DNA of 6,554 nt, from contig JAGPVK010000056.1 in assembly GCA_018067055.1 (NCBI GenBank), forward strand, positions 1-6,554. Reading direction: 5' to 3'. The first letter of the stretch is position 1, and every line of letters begins with the position of its first letter. The position numbers and the translations under genes are program-made. Below the pieces are notes generated by a model. The model saw only the letters and a list, made by a program, of their open reading frames with translations, was not told where the DNA came from and searched no databases. The stretch is from Sphingomonadales bacterium (GTDB taxonomy: Bacteria; Pseudomonadota; Alphaproteobacteria; Sphingomonadales; Sphingomonadaceae). This document shows, in pieces, positions 5,500-6,554 of the stretch.

Positions 5500-6540
5500 A
5501 TGGACTATCGGGCATCCACAAGTTTGAAGGTTTCGGCTCAGTTTTTATACCGTGCCTATCTTAGCTGTCATGCTCTTGAAGCCCGCAAGCCACGCCTTTT
5601 GAGCGCGCTGCAATGTTCCGAATCGGAATTAAGAGATCCCGGCTGTCAATTGGGTGACGATTCCATTGCCAATCTCTGTGCTGCGGCTCAGGAAGAACTG
5701 AATCGGTCGGACATTCATTCTGCGATCAGCCAGCACATGATCCCCCGGGGGTTTTCGGATCTGGGATTTTCCGCCTTTTTCCAGCCCAGTTTTGGTGAAG
5801 CGTTGCTGCAGCTTGTTGCAGAACAGCGACTGGGCGGAGACACGCCCATCGTGAAACTGATGCCACTCTCTTCCGGAGACCGGTTGGTATGGAGCCATGA
5901 CAAGGCGGTTTCACCCGATCTTGCGCACATCGTGTTTGGCTTGGTCTATCATTGTGGTGAATTGCTGGCGGATGGCCGCTTTAAAACCGTCAAGGCGGTG
6001 CATTTTGCCCATCCCCGGCCGGAGGGGTTCAGGGGCTTTCCTGACGCCAATTCGAACGGTCCGCCGATTCCGTGCCATTTCAACAGACCATCGACCTATC
6101 TCGAATATCATCATCTCGCCATGACGAGGCCAATACAAAGCTACAATCCAGCAATTCTGTCGGCCACGAGGAGACAGGGACGGTTTTTTGCGCGAGCCAG
6201 ATTCGAGCAGGAAAATCTGGCGAAACTCACCTATGAATATCTATTATATCTCCTCGACAAATCCGGCCTGAGCCTGGACGCGGCAGCGTTAACCTTTGGC
6301 ATGGCGGAACGGACATTGCGGCGCAAATTGGTCGCCGAAGGTATTTCCTATCGGCAGCTGCTGGAGCAGGTGCGGCGAGACACCTGCCATCTCTACTTTC
6401 TTGAAGGCACCCGCAACCTCTCTGAAATAGCGGCCAAGCTGGGTTATAGCGAATTGAGCGCTTTCACCCGGGCCTATTCAAGCTGGTATGGTCATCCGCC
6501 GAGTCGGGACACCGGCGCCACAATAGCACTGGCCGCCTAA
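5500..6540 (+). CDS. AraC family transcriptional regulator with N-terminal arabinose-binding-like domain
   Basis: This 346-residue regulator has two parts. Residues about 15-210 resemble the 'Arabinose_bd' N-terminal domain of AraC regulators of the OruR/ArgR-like group, including the block KAVHFAHPRPEG (165-176), which is typical of that group. Residues about 240-335 form the AraC DNA-binding domain with two helix-turn-helix units: 258-277 (LSLDAAALTFGMAERTLRRKL) and 307-330 (LSEIAAKLGYSELSAFTRAY and following). The first unit contains the typical SxRTLRRKLxxEGxSYRxLL pattern. The end deviates from the family: the usual G-x-[ST]-P-x-x-[YF]-R reads GHPPSRDTG. The ligand is unknown. Such regulators usually act on a neighbouring gene, and fabH just upstream makes a lipid-related role conceivable but unproven. 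The start is the first ATG in frame, with no clear ribosome-binding site. Confidence 0.9.
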   Translation: MDYRASTSLKVSAQFLYRAYLSCHALEARKPRLLSALQCSESELRDPGCQLGDDSIANLCAAAQEELNRSDIHSAISQHMIPRGFSDLGFSAFFQPSFGEALLQLVAEQRLGGDTPIVKLMPLSSGDRLVWSHDKAVSPDLAHIVFGLVYHCGELLADGRFKTVKAVHFAHPRPEGFRGFPDANSNGPPIPCHFNRPSTYLEYHHLAMTRPIQSYNPAILSATRRQGRFFARARFEQENLAKLTYEYLLYLLDKSGLSLDAAALTFGMAERTLRRKLVAEGISYRQLLEQVRRDTCHLYFLEGTRNLSEIAAKLGYSELSAFTRAYSSWYGHPPSRDTGATIALAA

Positions 6541-6554
6541 AGGACGATATTTCC

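Noticed and set aside
1..6554. Defence system, mobile element, CRISPR array, tRNA or riboswitch
   Set aside because: No regularly spaced repeats, transposase or integrase motifs, tRNA-like cloverleaf or known riboswitch pattern could be seen in the short intergenic regions.

Overview
The window looks like the chromosome of an alphaproteobacterium, most probably a sphingomonad. The rpmF-plsX-fabH order, the moderate GC content and the style of the small hypothetical proteins all suggest this. The assignment is inferred from protein resemblance and gene order, not from a database search. No rRNA, tRNA, CRISPR array, transposase or integrase is visible.

Layout: (1) 2-508 (+) is the C-terminal part of an Ala/Pro/Glu-rich protein cut by the window edge. 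(2) 512-1058 (-) holds two small overlapping genes: a 69-aa protein that reads like a minimal helix-turn-helix protein, followed by a 115-aa protein of unknown function. (3) Divergent from them, 1120-1830 (+) encodes a LexA/CI-type regulator with an N-terminal DNA-binding domain and an S24 domain with an intact Ser/Lys dyad. The region between the divergent genes is AT-rich and carries repeated TAGG-N6-CCTA elements. (4) 1887-2549 (+) is a glyoxalase II-like metallo-beta-lactamase-fold hydrolase of the YcbL/GloC type. (5) 2556-2948 (-) is a MAPEG-family membrane protein whose -10 box is overlapped by a perfect TATAGAC-C-GTCTATA palindrome. (6) 3145-5388 (+) is the conserved rpmF-plsX-fabH cluster (ribosomal protein L32, phosphate acyltransferase, ketoacyl-ACP synthase III). 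The plsX stop and the fabH start overlap by four bases. (7) 5500-6540 (+) is an AraC-family regulator with an N-terminal arabinose-binding-like domain, located where ihfA often follows fabH in alphaproteobacteria.

How the genes work together: plsX and fabH feed the start of phospholipid synthesis and of fatty-acid elongation, and they sit behind a ribosomal protein gene as in many bacteria. The most unusual part is the 512-1830 block. It is a CI-like S24 regulator facing a small Cro-like protein across a repeat-rich promoter region, an arrangement that resembles a phage-type switch without any other phage gene. That reading is inference. The remaining genes look like ordinary housekeeping or accessory functions.
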